Under the pieces are notes generated by a model, which saw only the letters and a program-made list of their open reading frames with translations, had not been told where the DNA came from and ran no database searches. The position numbers were made by a program, and so were the translations under genes. A DNA stretch of 64,000 bases, taken from the NCBI RefSeq assembly GCF_017168335.1, contig NZ_JABFAU010000007.1, positions 250,691-314,690 of the forward strand. The letters are read 5' to 3'. Origin of the DNA: Rhodococcus sp. KRD162. GTDB lineage: Bacteria > Actinomycetota > Actinomycetes > Mycobacteriales > Mycobacteriaceae. This document shows, piece by piece, positions 1-8,348 of this stretch. The stretch's first letter is position 1. Each line of letters opens with the position of its first letter.

Positions 1-596
1 GCGACGGCCACACCGCTGGGCGCGAGAATCGGCAATGCCAGGCCCATGTCTCCGTGCGCGAGTGCCTCGGCGACCAGAGCGTTTGTCACGGCTCCGCGTT
101 CGGTGGCCGCGCCGTCGAGTTCCTCGGGAACGTTGATCAAGGTGATGCCGAGCTCTGCCGAGCGGCGCACCAGATCCTCGGGTGAGGACGCATCGTGGTC
201 GGCGTCGAAGGCGGCCGGACGCAGAATCTCCTCGGCGAACTCTTTGACCGTCTCGACGATCATGCGCTGCTCGTCGTCGGGGGTCAGATCGAAGTAGCTC
301 AGGTTCTTGGCGGCACCGTCGTCGAGACGCTTGGGCTTACCGCCACCGGTGACCTTGGAGAACGTCCGATTGGCCGCGCCGAGTGTCTTGAACCCGGTCT
401 TGGTGCTCTCGTACGTCACCCTGTCGATGGTCTGACGGAGGTTGTACTTCTCCGCCAGTTCCGATCCGGTGATCGCAGTCAGAACACGCATGGCGGTTCC
501 GATCGCGTCTCTCTTGAACGGATTGAGGCCAACCGCTGAAGTATCGCGGGGCACCTTCGGATGCTGCGCGTCGACCACACTGTCTTGCTTGCTCAT
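1..596 (-). CDS. Acyl-CoA dehydrogenase family protein, N-terminal part (runs off the window)
   Basis: The reverse strand is open from ATG at 596 to the window edge, about 198 codons. The translation begins MSKQDSVVDAQ and after a basic leader of about 100 residues continues with YFDLTPDDEQRMIVETVKEF and later AELGITLINVPEELDG, which match the N-terminal helical domain of acyl-CoA dehydrogenases. The family oxidises acyl-CoA thioesters with FAD in beta-oxidation. The long leader before the domain resembles FadE24-like proteins of mycobacteria, and hisN lies nearby as it does beside fadE23/fadE24 in M. tuberculosis. That match is from memory. The FAD-binding and catalytic regions lie outside the window, so substrate class cannot be judged. 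Two operator-like repeats sit just upstream. Confidence 0.8.
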   Translation of the reverse strand, partial: MSKQDSVVDAQHPKVPRDTSAVGLNPFKRDAIGTAMRVLTAITGSELAEKYNLRQTIDRVTYESTKTGFKTLGAANRTFSKVTGGGKPKRLDDGAAKNLSYFDLTPDDEQRMIVETVKEFAEEILRPAAFDADHDASSPEDLVRRSAELGITLINVPEELDGAATERGAVTNALVAEALAHGDMGLALPILAPSGVAV

Positions 597-636
597 GATC
601 ACCAGTTCCTCGGCATCGGTCACGGACCAGATGAAT

Positions 637-675
637 CTTACTCCCGAGTAAGTTAGCTGTCTACTATCGAGTAAG
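637..675. promoter_or_regulatory. Tandem inverted repeats, probable operator upstream of the acyl-CoA dehydrogenase
   Basis: CTTACTC-CC-GAGTAAG at 637-652 is a perfect 7-bp inverted repeat with a 2-bp centre. A second, weaker copy TACT-ATCG-AGTA lies at about 662-673, and the half-site CGAGTAAG occurs in both. The pair sits between two divergent genes. Twin palindromes with short spacing are typical of TetR-family operators that control beta-oxidation genes. No regulator for it is visible in the window. Confidence 0.5.
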
Positions 676-744
676 TTTGCGTGGCGCACGACACCGAACC
701 CCGAGTTCGTACCCTCCGGCGCAGCTGTGTGTCAGGCTTGTCCC

Positions 745-1113
745 GTGCATCCGACAGCTCAGATCTTCGCCGCACTCGCAGCGGCGCTCCACGTCGTCAT
801 CTTCGTCATGGAGAGCGTCCTGTGGTCGAAGCCGGCCGTATGGTCCAGGTTCGGGCTCGCGAGCCAGAACGATGCCGACATCACCAAACCCATGGCCTTC
901 AATCAAGGCTTCTACAACCTGTTTCTCGCCATCGGCATCGTGGTCGGTCTCGTCATGGGCGGATCCGCGGGTGACGCCATCGTTTACTTCGCATGCGCCA
1001 GCATCGTCGGCGCGGCGCTCGTGCTGGCCACCGGTGGCGCAAAGTACTTCAGGGCCGCCACAATTCAGGGGATCACACCGTTGATTGCACTGGTACTGGC
1101 CGCAGTGCTGTAG
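745..1113 (+). CDS. DUF1304 family integral membrane protein
   Basis: A GTG start at 745 gives about 122 residues beginning with a hydrophobic helix (QIFAALAAALHVVIFVMESV). Three more hydrophobic stretches follow near residues 45-65, 72-92 and 103-121, so four membrane helices are likely. The motifs FVMESVLW and NQGFYNLFLAIG are characteristic of the DUF1304 family of small inner-membrane proteins, whose function is not known. An upstream in-frame GTG at 727 is possible, but the protein then begins with residues unlike the family. It is convergent with hisN, with only ten bases between the stops. Confidence 0.8.
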   Translation: MHPTAQIFAALAAALHVVIFVMESVLWSKPAVWSRFGLASQNDADITKPMAFNQGFYNLFLAIGIVVGLVMGGSAGDAIVYFACASIVGAALVLATGGAKYFRAATIQGITPLIALVLAAVL

Positions 1114-1123
1114 AGACCCGAAC

Positions 1124-1915
1124 TCAGGATTCGGGGGACAGTCGGCGCAGTGCCTCGCGCTGCAGCAGACCGTTGGTGGCGACCGCACTGCCGCCGTGCG
1201 GACCGGCAACACCGTCCAGTGCGGTGAAATCGCCACCGGCCTCGCGAACGAGCACGTCGAGCGCGGCGAGGTCCCACAGCGAAACCTCGGGCTCGGCCGC
1301 GATATCGACCGCACCCTCGGCAACGAGACAGTACGAGAAGAAATCGCCGTACCCGCGTACCCGCCACACGGCGTCGGTCAGATCCAGGAACCGGTCCCGA
1401 GCGCCACGGTCGGCCCAACCCGACAGGCTCGAGAAGCTCAGGCTCGCCGAGGACAGTGCATCGACCTTCGAGACGGAAATCCGTCGCCCCGCGGCCGCGT
1501 CCGAGGCCGTCCAGGCCCCCAGGTCTCGCGCTGCCCACCAGCGGCGCTGCAATGCAGGCGCGCTGACAACCCCGACGCGGGGTATTCCATCGTCGAGCAG
1601 TGCGATCAACGTTGCCCACACCGGGACGCCCCGCACGAAGTTCTTCGTCCCGTCGATGGGATCGACCACCCACTGGCGGCCGCTGAACGTCGCAGTGCCG
1701 CCGTATTCCTCGCCCAGCAACGCGTCGCCCGGACGCTCCGAGCCGAGTTCTGCGCGAATCATCGTCTCCACGGCCAGATCCGCGTCACTGACGGGTGTGA
1801 GATCGGGCTTGGAATCCACCGAGAGGTCCATGGCCAGAAAACGTCGACGGGTGATCGCGTCGGCCTCGTCGGCGAGTCGGAGGGCGAGAGAAAGATCAGC
1901 GGCGTAATCGGTCAC
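1124..1915 (-). CDS. hisN: Histidinol-phosphatase, inositol monophosphatase family
   Basis: This 263-residue protein has the inositol-monophosphatase metal signature: a GEEYGG loop near residue 68, the DPIDGTKNF motif near residue 85 and WDLAALD near residue 214, which together bind two Mg ions. In actinobacteria this subgroup (HisN) dephosphorylates L-histidinol phosphate in histidine biosynthesis. A general inositol-phosphate phosphatase is the alternative. The ATG start gives a normal family length. It is transcribed convergently with the DUF1304 gene and codirectionally with the carbonic anhydrase upstream. Family membership is clear; the exact substrate is inferred. Confidence 0.85.
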   Translation of the reverse strand: MTDYAADLSLALRLADEADAITRRRFLAMDLSVDSKPDLTPVSDADLAVETMIRAELGSERPGDALLGEEYGGTATFSGRQWVVDPIDGTKNFVRGVPVWATLIALLDDGIPRVGVVSAPALQRRWWAARDLGAWTASDAAAGRRISVSKVDALSSASLSFSSLSGWADRGARDRFLDLTDAVWRVRGYGDFFSYCLVAEGAVDIAAEPEVSLWDLAALDVLVREAGGDFTALDGVAGPHGGSAVATNGLLQREALRRLSPES

Positions 1916-1974
1916 CGGAGAAGACTATCGCCGTGCACGCGGCCTCTCGCATGTGGCGACCAGTGTCCTCGGGC

Positions 1975-2466
1975 CTATCCGCCGACTTCGTTCAGCTTTC
2001 CGGTGGCCACATCGAAGACGAAGCCTCGAATGGATTCGTGCAAGGTGACGAACGGACTCTGCTCGATGCGTGCCAGCGACCGGCGAACATCACTGTCCAG
2101 ATCGGGGAATGCTTCCGCGGCCCAGTTCGGCTCGATTCCGGTCTCGTCCCGCAGAGCCTTCGCGAACTCGTCGTCGGTGAACGTGAGCATTCCGCAGTCG
2201 GTGTGATGGATCAGGATGATCTCTTTCGTGCCGAGCAGGCGCTGGCTGATGGCCAGCGACCGAATTTCGTCGTCGGTGATCACACCGCCCGCATTCCGGA
2301 TGACGTGTGCTTCACCGTCGGCCAATCCCAGGATTCGATAGACGTCGAGTCGAGCGTCCATGCACGCCACCACTGCGACGTGCTTCGACGGCGGCAGCGG
2401 CAAGGGGCCGTCGAACGTCGCGGCATACGCCCTGTTGTTCTCGAGGTACTGATCGGTGACGGTCAT
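1975..2466 (-). CDS. Beta-class carbonic anhydrase
   Basis: This 163-residue protein carries the complete zinc site of a beta-carbonic anhydrase: Cys35 and the Asp37-Arg39 dyad in CMDAR, and His88 and Cys91 in HHTDCGM. The enzyme interconverts CO2 and bicarbonate for carboxylases and pH balance in the cytoplasm. The short length and the lack of a C-terminal extension match the compact group that includes Rv1284 of M. tuberculosis. It is divergent from prfB, with about 225 bases between the two starts that hold both promoters. Confidence 0.88.
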   Translation of the reverse strand: MTVTDQYLENNRAYAATFDGPLPLPPSKHVAVVACMDARLDVYRILGLADGEAHVIRNAGGVITDDEIRSLAISQRLLGTKEIILIHHTDCGMLTFTDDEFAKALRDETGIEPNWAAEAFPDLDSDVRRSLARIEQSPFVTLHESIRGFVFDVATGKLNEVGG

Positions 2467-2691
2467 ACGGGGCTCCTGTGTGCTGCGGGTGTGGCCGCCG
2501 CCGAGCGGTGGCAGGCGTGTCGAGATGCGAATATGTCGATGATCCGAAACCTAGTGGCCGACCGGCTGGTCCGACGAGAGTTGAAATCAGCGCGATTCGA
2601 ACCCTCGACGTCGGACTCCGTCCGGCTCGTGTGGATCGGCGGAGTCGGGGGCGGTCGGGCTCGGCTTCGACTGCCGGTAACCTTGACTCTC

Positions 2692-3804
2692 GTGCATCCC
2701 GACGTTTCAGCAGACCTGGCCGAGCTAGACACCACTCTGTCCACCGTCGAGTCGGTGCTCGACGTGGAGGAACTGCGGCGGCGCATCGACGAACTCGAGC
2801 ATCAAGCGGCGTCACCGGACCTGTGGAACGACCAGGAGCACGCCCAGCAGGTGACCAGCCAGCTCTCCCATGCGCAGGCCGAGCTTCGCCGCGTCGAAGA
2901 GCTTCGGCAACGGCTGGAGGACATGCCGGTTCTGTACGAGCTGGCCGAGGGCGAAGAGGGCGAGGCGGCCACGGCGGCCACCGCCGACGCCGACGCCGAA
3001 CGAGCAGCGCTACGTGAGGACATCGCCGCCATGGAAGTACGGACCCTGCTGTCCGGCGAGTACGACGCCCGCGATGCCCTGGTCAACATTCGGTCCGGTG
3101 CAGGTGGGATCGATGCCGCCGACTGGGCCGAGATGTTGATGCGGATGTACATCCGCTGGGCCGAGAAGCACGGGTACGGCGTCGAGGTCTACGACACGTC
3201 CTATGCCGAGGAGGCGGGTATCAAGAGCGCCACGTTCGCCGTCAAGGCCCCGTACACGTACGGAACCTTGTCGGTCGAGCAGGGCACACACCGGCTCGTT
3301 CGGATCAGCCCGTTCGACAACCAGGGGCGTCGACAGACCTCCTTCGCCGAGGTCGAGGTACTTCCGGTCGTCGAGACCACCGATCACATCGAGATCCCCG
3401 AAGGCGATGTGCGCGTGGACGTGTACCGGTCTTCCGGGCCGGGTGGACAGTCGGTCAACACTACGGACTCCGCGGTCCGGTTGACCCACATCCCGACCGG
3501 CATCGTGGTGACCTGTCAGAACGAGAAGTCCCAGCTGCAGAACAAGGTTTCGGCCATGCGCGTGCTGCAGGCCAAGCTCCTCGAGGTCAAGCGCAAGCAA
3601 GAGCGTGCGGAGATGGATGCCCTCAAGGGCGACGGTGGTAGCTCCTGGGGTAACCAGATGCGCTCGTACGTATTGCACCCGTACCAGATGGTGAAGGATC
3701 TGCGAACCGAGTACGAGGTGAACAATCCGGCTACTGTTCTCGACGGGGACATCGACGGGTTTCTGGAGTCGGGAATTCGCTGGCGAATGCGAGGGGAGCA
3801 GTAG
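2692..3804 (+). CDS. prfB: Peptide chain release factor 2
   Basis: The GTG at 2692 starts a 370-residue protein ([12 protein letters not shown]...), the normal RF2 length. Residues 251-253 are the GGQ motif ([13 protein letters not shown]) that triggers peptidyl-tRNA hydrolysis. The SPF tripeptide that reads UGA/UAA stop codons is present in [11 protein letters not shown]. The N-terminal third is the coiled-coil domain. There is no in-frame UGA frameshift site: the gene is continuous, as expected for actinobacteria, unlike the autoregulated prfB of enterobacteria. A longer reading frame extends upstream but has no homology. The mscS-like gene follows after five bases. Confidence 0.95.
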   Translation: MHPDVSADLAELDTTLSTVESVLDVEELRRRIDELEHQAASPDLWNDQEHAQQVTSQLSHAQAELRRVEELRQRLEDMPVLYELAEGEEGEAATAATADADAERAALREDIAAMEVRTLLSGEYDARDALVNIRSGAGGIDAADWAEMLMRMYIRWAEKHGYGVEVYDTSYAEEAGIKSATFAVKAPYTYGTLSVEQGTHRLVRISPFDNQGRRQTSFAEVEVLPVVETTDHIEIPEGDVRVDVYRSSGPGGQSVNTTDSAVRLTHIPTGIVVTCQNEKSQLQNKVSAMRVLQAKLLEVKRKQERAEMDALKGDGGSSWGNQMRSYVLHPYQMVKDLRTEYEVNNPATVLDGDIDGFLESGIRWRMRGEQ

Positions 3805-3809
3805 ATCCG

Positions 3810-4709
3810 ATGGCAAGTTGGCTCGATCCGACGCTCGAGGTCAAACTCAACGGCCTCGGAATCGTGCTGTACATCCTCGGAGGTCTGCTGGCTGCGCGAT
3901 TCGTCACCTGGACCGGGTCCAGAATCACGTCTCGAATAGATGCGAACTATCAGCACAGCGATGCGCTCGTTCGGTCCGAGGCCGCCAAACATCGTCATGC
4001 GTTGGCTCAGGTCATCACCTGGGTGGCGGTCACGCTCATCTACACCCTGGTCACCATCGAGGTGCTGCGCCGCTTCGGATTCGGTGTCGGCGGCCTCGTC
4101 GCACCGGCGACTGTCCTCGGTGCAGCTCTCGGATTCGGAGCTCAACGCGTCGTGCAGGACATCCTCGCGGGCTTCTTCATCATCACCGAACGCCAGTACG
4201 GATTCGGTGACGTAGTGCAGATTGCGGTGCTCGGGTCCGCGGAGGACGCCCAGGGCACCGTGGAGGACGTGACGCTGCGGGTCACTCGCGTTCGGAGCGT
4301 CGACGGTGAGGTCATCACTATCCCGAACGGGCAGATCGTCAAGTCGATCAATCTCTCCAAGGACTGGGCCCGCGCCGTCGTCGATGTGCCTGTGCCGAGT
4401 ACCGCCGATCTCACGCAGGTCAACGCGCTGCTGCGGGCGGTGGGTCGGGACGCGTTCGCCGACGCTCGACTGCGCCCACTGCTGCTCGACGAACCGACGG
4501 TGATGGGTGTGGAGAGCATCGAGGTGGGCCAGGTCAATGTCCGTCTCGTGGCGCGGACATTGCCGGGTAAGCAGTTCCAGGTCGGTCGCGATATCCGGGT
4601 GCGGGTGGCTGCTGCCCTGCAACCCGAAGGAATCAGCGTCGCGCCGGACCTCAGCACGGCGGGCGTTGCCCCCGACGCCTCCGGGCCCGTGAGGACCGAG
4701 AAGAAATGA
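3810..4709 (+). CDS. MscS-family mechanosensitive ion channel
   Basis: This 299-residue protein has three hydrophobic helices (about residues 14-32, 65-88 and 92-125). The third is rich in Gly and Ala (GLVAPATVLGAALGFGAQ), as in the MscS pore helix. It is followed by the conserved beta domain signature QDILAGFFIITERQYGFGD and IPNGQIVKSINLS. Such channels open on membrane tension and release solutes on osmotic downshift. It begins five bases after prfB and its stop overlaps the next gene, so the three are probably cotranscribed. The same order is known near prfB in mycobacteria. Confidence 0.9.
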   Translation: MASWLDPTLEVKLNGLGIVLYILGGLLAARFVTWTGSRITSRIDANYQHSDALVRSEAAKHRHALAQVITWVAVTLIYTLVTIEVLRRFGFGVGGLVAPATVLGAALGFGAQRVVQDILAGFFIITERQYGFGDVVQIAVLGSAEDAQGTVEDVTLRVTRVRSVDGEVITIPNGQIVKSINLSKDWARAVVDVPVPSTADLTQVNALLRAVGRDAFADARLRPLLLDEPTVMGVESIEVGQVNVRLVARTLPGKQFQVGRDIRVRVAAALQPEGISVAPDLSTAGVAPDASGPVRTEKK

Positions 4710-5149
4710 CCACACCGGATTCCGGAACCGAGTCGCCCCGGCGTAGCTGGCGACAGTGGCGTATCCCGGCGACGATCGGTGGCCGCATCCGTACGTCGAC
4801 GGTGGCGTTCGGCATCTGCTTCGCTCTCACTGCCATGCTCTACGCCCAGGTCAGTGCGGAGTTGAAGGCGCAGAACGAAGAAGCGGTCCAGGGGCCGGTA
4901 GCGGTGGACCCGAACGCGCCGACGCCGTACACCTCGCCACAGAATCAGACGACTCGGTCGGCGACGTCCAGCGTGTCGTCGACGCCCACCGCGACGGGTG
5001 AAGCCGAACAGCCGACAGGCGTGGCAGGGACCGGTCAGCAGCCCTCGACGACCACACCGCCCACGACGACAGCGCCATTCGGTCTGCCGATTCCACCGGC
5101 GATTCAGTCGCTGGTACCGAGCCAACCTGCGCCGACATCGTCGCGCTGA
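4706..5149 (+). CDS. Single-pass membrane protein with a Thr/Pro/Ser-rich tail
   Basis: The ATG overlaps the channel gene's stop (ATGA). The 147 residues hold a basic N-terminus, one hydrophobic helix (about residues 32-48, TVAFGICFALTAMLYAQV) and a low-complexity tail rich in Thr, Pro, Ser and Gln, probably exposed outside the membrane. No domain is recognised. A protein of the same layout lies between the mscS-like gene and ftsE in mycobacteria (the Rv3103c position), so the synteny supports a real gene. Its role is unknown, possibly an accessory of the channel or of FtsEX. Confidence 0.8.
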   Translation: MTTPDSGTESPRRSWRQWRIPATIGGRIRTSTVAFGICFALTAMLYAQVSAELKAQNEEAVQGPVAVDPNAPTPYTSPQNQTTRSATSSVSSTPTATGEAEQPTGVAGTGQQPSTTTPPTTTAPFGLPIPPAIQSLVPSQPAPTSSR

Positions 5150-5221
5150 CGCGGTCTTTACCGTCTCTGGGGACTCGCCGCTGTGCCCTCGAGGTTCGAG
5201 CGGTTACCGGTGGGTAAGGAC

Positions 5222-5227
5222 TACACT
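5222..5227 (+). promoter_or_regulatory. Extended -10 element of ftsE, likely leaderless start
   Basis: TACACT ends eight bases before the ftsE GTG at 5236, and no purine-rich ribosome-binding site lies between. Transcription starting seven to nine bases after the hexamer would begin at or next to the start codon, giving a leaderless mRNA, which is common in mycobacteria and their relatives. No convincing -35 is seen. Confidence 0.45.
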
Positions 5228-5235
5228 GGCGACCC

Positions 5236-5925
5236 GTGATCAGCACCTCGAATGTCTCCAAGTCCTACAAGACCTCCACCAGGCCCGCCCTGGACAAAGT
5301 GACGGTCTCCATCGACAAGGGTGAGTTCGTGTTCCTGATCGGCCCCTCGGGGTCCGGTAAGTCGACGTTCATGCGTCTGCTCCTCAAGGAGGAGACGCCT
5401 ACTTCGGGCGATGTCCACGTGGCCGACTTCCACGTCAACAGGCTCGCCGCCCGACGAGTCCCGCGGCTGCGGCAGAGCATGGGGTGTGTGTTCCAGGACT
5501 TCCGCCTCCTGCAACAGAAGACGGTGGTGGAGAACGTCGCGTTCGCGCTGGAGGTGATCGGAAAGCCTCGTTCGATGATCAAGCGAACCGTCCCCGAGGT
5601 GTTGGACCTGGTGGGACTCGGCGGCAAATCCGATCGTCTGCCGAACGAGCTGTCCGGTGGCGAGCAGCAGCGGGTGGCCATCGCGCGGGCCTTCGTCAAT
5701 CGCCCCCTGGTTCTGCTCGCGGACGAGCCGACCGGAAACCTCGATCCGGACACGAGTCAAGACATCATGCTGTTGCTCGAGCGCATCAACCGCACCGGAA
5801 CCACGGTGCTGATGGCCACCCACGACAACCACATCGTCGACTCGATGCGCCGTCGCGTCGTCGAACTCGACAACGGACGAGTCGTTCGGGACGAGGCCCG
5901 CGGGGTCTACGGCGTCGGGCGCTGA
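5236..5925 (+). CDS. ftsE: Cell-division ATP-binding protein FtsE
   Basis: This 229-residue ABC ATPase has a Walker A motif GPSGSGKST near residue 36, a Q-loop (FQDFRLL), the signature [14 protein letters not shown], a Walker [12 protein letters not shown] and a switch His in MATHDNH. FtsE works with the membrane protein FtsX to activate peptidoglycan hydrolases at the division septum. The start is GTG, and [13 protein letters not shown] is the usual family opening. ftsX follows after 66 bases and smpB after that, the standard actinobacterial order. Confidence 0.95.
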   Translation: MISTSNVSKSYKTSTRPALDKVTVSIDKGEFVFLIGPSGSGKSTFMRLLLKEETPTSGDVHVADFHVNRLAARRVPRLRQSMGCVFQDFRLLQQKTVVENVAFALEVIGKPRSMIKRTVPEVLDLVGLGGKSDRLPNELSGGEQQRVAIARAFVNRPLVLLADEPTGNLDPDTSQDIMLLLERINRTGTTVLMATHDNHIVDSMRRRVVELDNGRVVRDEARGVYGVGR

Positions 5926-5991
5926 CGCCCTCGACCGGACTGAACCGCTCAGACTTCTCCACCGAACGAATCGAAGGGCTCGGATTCCGCG

Positions 5992-6897
5992 ATGCGCGCA
6001 AGTTTCATCTTCAGTGAGGTCTTCACCGGACTTCGTCGCAACATCACCATGACGGTCGCCATGATATTGACGACGGCGATCTCCCTCGGCCTGTTCGGCG
6101 GTGGACTGCTGGTGGTGCAGATGGCAGGGAAAACTCAACAGATCTTTCTCGATCGGGTGGAAGTGCAGATCTTTCTGACCGACGACATCTCGGCATCCGA
6201 TCCCGATTGCACCCAGGAGACCTGCGCAACTCTGCGCTCGGATCTCGAGAACACACCGTCGGTCGTGTCGGTGCAGTATCTCAACCGCGAGGACGCGGTG
6301 AAGGACGCCACCGAGCGAGTGTTCAAGGACCAGCCCGAGCTGGCGGAGCTGGTCAGTGCAGACAGTTTCCCGGCCTCGTTCAAGGTGCGCCTGAGCGATC
6401 CCGAGCGGTTCGGGGTGATCAACGACAGCTTCGAGAACCGGCCGGGTGTGCAGAGCGTGCTCAATCAACGTGACTTGGTCGAGCGCTTGTTCAGTGTGCT
6501 CAACGGTGTGCGCAATGCTGCGTTCGCGATCGCCACGGTGCAGGCCATCGCGGCCATCCTCCTGATCGCCAACATGGTCCAGATCGCTGCCTTCACCAGG
6601 CGAACCGAGGTCGGGATCATGCGATTGGTCGGTGCCACTCGCTGGTACACCCAGCTGCCGTTCCTGCTCGAGGCCGTCGTGGCGGCATTGATCGGATCCG
6701 CACTGGCCATTGCCGGGCTGTTCACGGCGAAGAACATGTTCATCGACGATGTGCTCTCGGACGTGTATCAGGCCAATATTCTGGCCCGAATATCGAACAG
6801 CGACGTGCTACTGGTCTCACCGTTCCTGGCGTTGGTCGGCGTGGGAATGGCCGCTGTGACGGCCTACATCACGCTGCGTCTGTACGTGCGCGAATAA
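5992..6897 (+). CDS. ftsX: Cell-division permease-like protein FtsX
   Basis: This 301-residue protein has the FtsX layout: a first membrane helix at about residues 21-44, a large extracellular loop of about 130 residues, then three helices near 173-198, 222-243 and 270-295. The loop holds the pair CTQETC, likely a disulfide as in mycobacterial FtsX. The C-terminal block with [18 protein letters not shown] is the conserved FtsX/MacB permease motif. It partners FtsE to control a septal hydrolase of the RipC type. The ATG follows ftsE closely, so they probably form one transcript. Confidence 0.94.
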   Translation: MRASFIFSEVFTGLRRNITMTVAMILTTAISLGLFGGGLLVVQMAGKTQQIFLDRVEVQIFLTDDISASDPDCTQETCATLRSDLENTPSVVSVQYLNREDAVKDATERVFKDQPELAELVSADSFPASFKVRLSDPERFGVINDSFENRPGVQSVLNQRDLVERLFSVLNGVRNAAFAIATVQAIAAILLIANMVQIAAFTRRTEVGIMRLVGATRWYTQLPFLLEAVVAALIGSALAIAGLFTAKNMFIDDVLSDVYQANILARISNSDVLLVSPFLALVGVGMAAVTAYITLRLYVRE

Positions 6898-6980
6898 AAG
6901 CGTTTGCTCATCGGTTCTATGCTGGAGCGGTTGCCCGTGGAACCGGTCCACCCGGCGAACGCTCGAGAAAGGGCCCTGCA

Positions 6981-7454
6981 GTGAGAGAGAAGGGCCGTAA
7001 GGCCATCGCGACCAACCGCAAGGCGCGGCACAACTACTCCATCCTCGACGTCTTCGAAGCCGGAGTTGCGCTCGTCGGGACCGAGGTCAAGAGCCTGCGC
7101 GACGGTAAAGCCTCACTGGTCGACGCCTTCGCAACCGTGGACGACGGTGAGATCTGGCTGCGCGGGCTGCACATCGCGGAATACACGCTCGGTAGCTGGA
7201 CCAACCATGCGCCGCGTCGAAACCGCAAACTGCTGTTGCATCGCCGTGAGATCGATCGCCTGGCAGGCAAGGTCAAAGAAGGAAATCTGACATTGGTGCC
7301 GTTGTCGATGTACTTCTCCGACGGCAAGGTCAAGGTGGAACTTGCACTGGCCAAGGGCAAGCAGGACTACGACAAGCGACAGTCGCTGGCCAAGCGCACT
7401 GCCGAGCGCGAAGTGACCCGTGAGCTGGGGCGTCGCGTGAAGGGTATGCGCTGA
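6981..7454 (+). CDS. smpB: SsrA-binding protein SmpB
   Basis: The 157-residue protein opens [19 protein letters not shown] from a GTG at 6981 with a GAAAGGG ribosome-binding site eleven bases upstream. It contains the conserved [19 protein letters not shown] and [23 protein letters not shown] blocks and a basic C-terminal tail ([20 protein letters not shown]) that enters the ribosomal mRNA channel. SmpB brings tmRNA to stalled ribosomes. The tmRNA gene itself is 2.4 kb downstream in this window, so both partners are present. Confidence 0.96.
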   Translation: MREKGRKAIATNRKARHNYSILDVFEAGVALVGTEVKSLRDGKASLVDAFATVDDGEIWLRGLHIAEYTLGSWTNHAPRRNRKLLLHRREIDRLAGKVKEGNLTLVPLSMYFSDGKVKVELALAKGKQDYDKRQSLAKRTAEREVTRELGRRVKGMR

Positions 7455-7474
7455 CCGCAGTCCTGCTCGCTCTC

Positions 7475-8317
7475 GTGGCAGCCGTCGGCTACGGGGTGAG
7501 TGATTTCGTCGGCGGCGTCGCATCCCGCCGGGTCGCCGCCCTGCGTGTGGTCATCGTCTCCTACCCACTGTCGCTGGTGATCGTGCTGCTCGCTGCACCG
7601 TTCGTGGGCGGAACGATCGAGCTTTCGGCAATGCTGTGGGGTCTGGCCTCCGGTGTCGCCGGTGGTGTCGCGGTCTGGTGGTTCTACCTTGCTCTCGCTG
7701 CCGGGCCGATGGCCGTCGTCTCCCCGGTCACCGCGGTGTTGGTTGCCGGGATTCCGGTGCTGGTGGGCTTGTCGATGGGGGAGCGTCCCGGCATCCTCGC
7801 GTTCGTCGGCATTGCGGTGGCGCTGGTGGCAGTGGTGCTCGTCAGCAAAGAGTCGCCCGACGAGTTGACCGGTGAAGTGGCCGGTGGTCGCGAGATGAAG
7901 TTCACCAGAACCGTGGCCTTGCTGACGGTCGGTTCGGGCGTGACCTTCGCCTTCGCCTTCATCTTCCTGCACCAGATCGGCGGCGGTAGCGGCCTGTGGC
8001 CGCTGGCGGCCTCCCGCGCGTCGGCGACGGCCGTGGTCTGGGTCGTGGCGTTGGCGTCCGGTCACTTCTCGCCCCCGCACGGCAGCGTGCTCAGACTCGC
8101 CGCCTTCGTCAGTGTGCTCGATGTGGTTGCCAATGCGGCGATGATCTACGCGTATCAGGGCGGCCTGCTGTCGTTGGTGAGCGTCATCGCCTCGCTGTAT
8201 CCGGCAGCGACTGTGCTGCTGGCGATGGTGATGCTCGGTGAGCGCGTGGGAACTCTGCAGAAAGTGGGAATGGCGTTGGCGCTCGGTGCCATAGCCATGA
8301 TCGCGCTCGCGGGTTGA
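7475..8317 (+). CDS. EamA/DMT-family transporter
   Basis: About 280 residues form ten hydrophobic helices in two EamA-like halves, with GYGVSDFVGG at the start and a C-terminal repeat ending LGERVGTLQKVGMALALGAIAMIALAG. Members move metabolites or drugs across the inner membrane by proton coupling; the substrate is unknown. The start is uncertain. GTG at 7475 is the first normal start codon, but the first helix is more complete if translation begins at CTG 7451, which overlaps the smpB stop and adds TAVLLALV. It appears translationally coupled to smpB. Confidence 0.8.
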   Translation: MAAVGYGVSDFVGGVASRRVAALRVVIVSYPLSLVIVLLAAPFVGGTIELSAMLWGLASGVAGGVAVWWFYLALAAGPMAVVSPVTAVLVAGIPVLVGLSMGERPGILAFVGIAVALVAVVLVSKESPDELTGEVAGGREMKFTRTVALLTVGSGVTFAFAFIFLHQIGGGSGLWPLAASRASATAVVWVVALASGHFSPPHGSVLRLAAFVSVLDVVANAAMIYAYQGGLLSLVSVIASLYPAATVLLAMVMLGERVGTLQKVGMALALGAIAMIALAG

Positions 8318-8348
8318 ACACTCTCGCACGCGGGTAATGCCCCCGGTT

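Noticed and set aside
1933..2691. Much longer prfB reading frame
   Set aside because: The upstream part overlaps the carbonic anhydrase gene in antisense and shows no RF2 homology; GTG 2692 gives normal length.
2692..3804. Programmed frameshift in prfB
   Set aside because: The frame is continuous with no internal UGA or Shine-Dalgarno-like slippery site.
3516..4715. 399-codon minus-strand frame opposite the MscS-like gene
   Set aside because: Shadow frame without homology; the plus-strand channel is clear.
5221..6468. 415-codon minus-strand frame opposite ftsE/ftsX
   Set aside because: Shadow frame of GC-rich genes; no domain, no start signal, and both plus-strand genes are certain.
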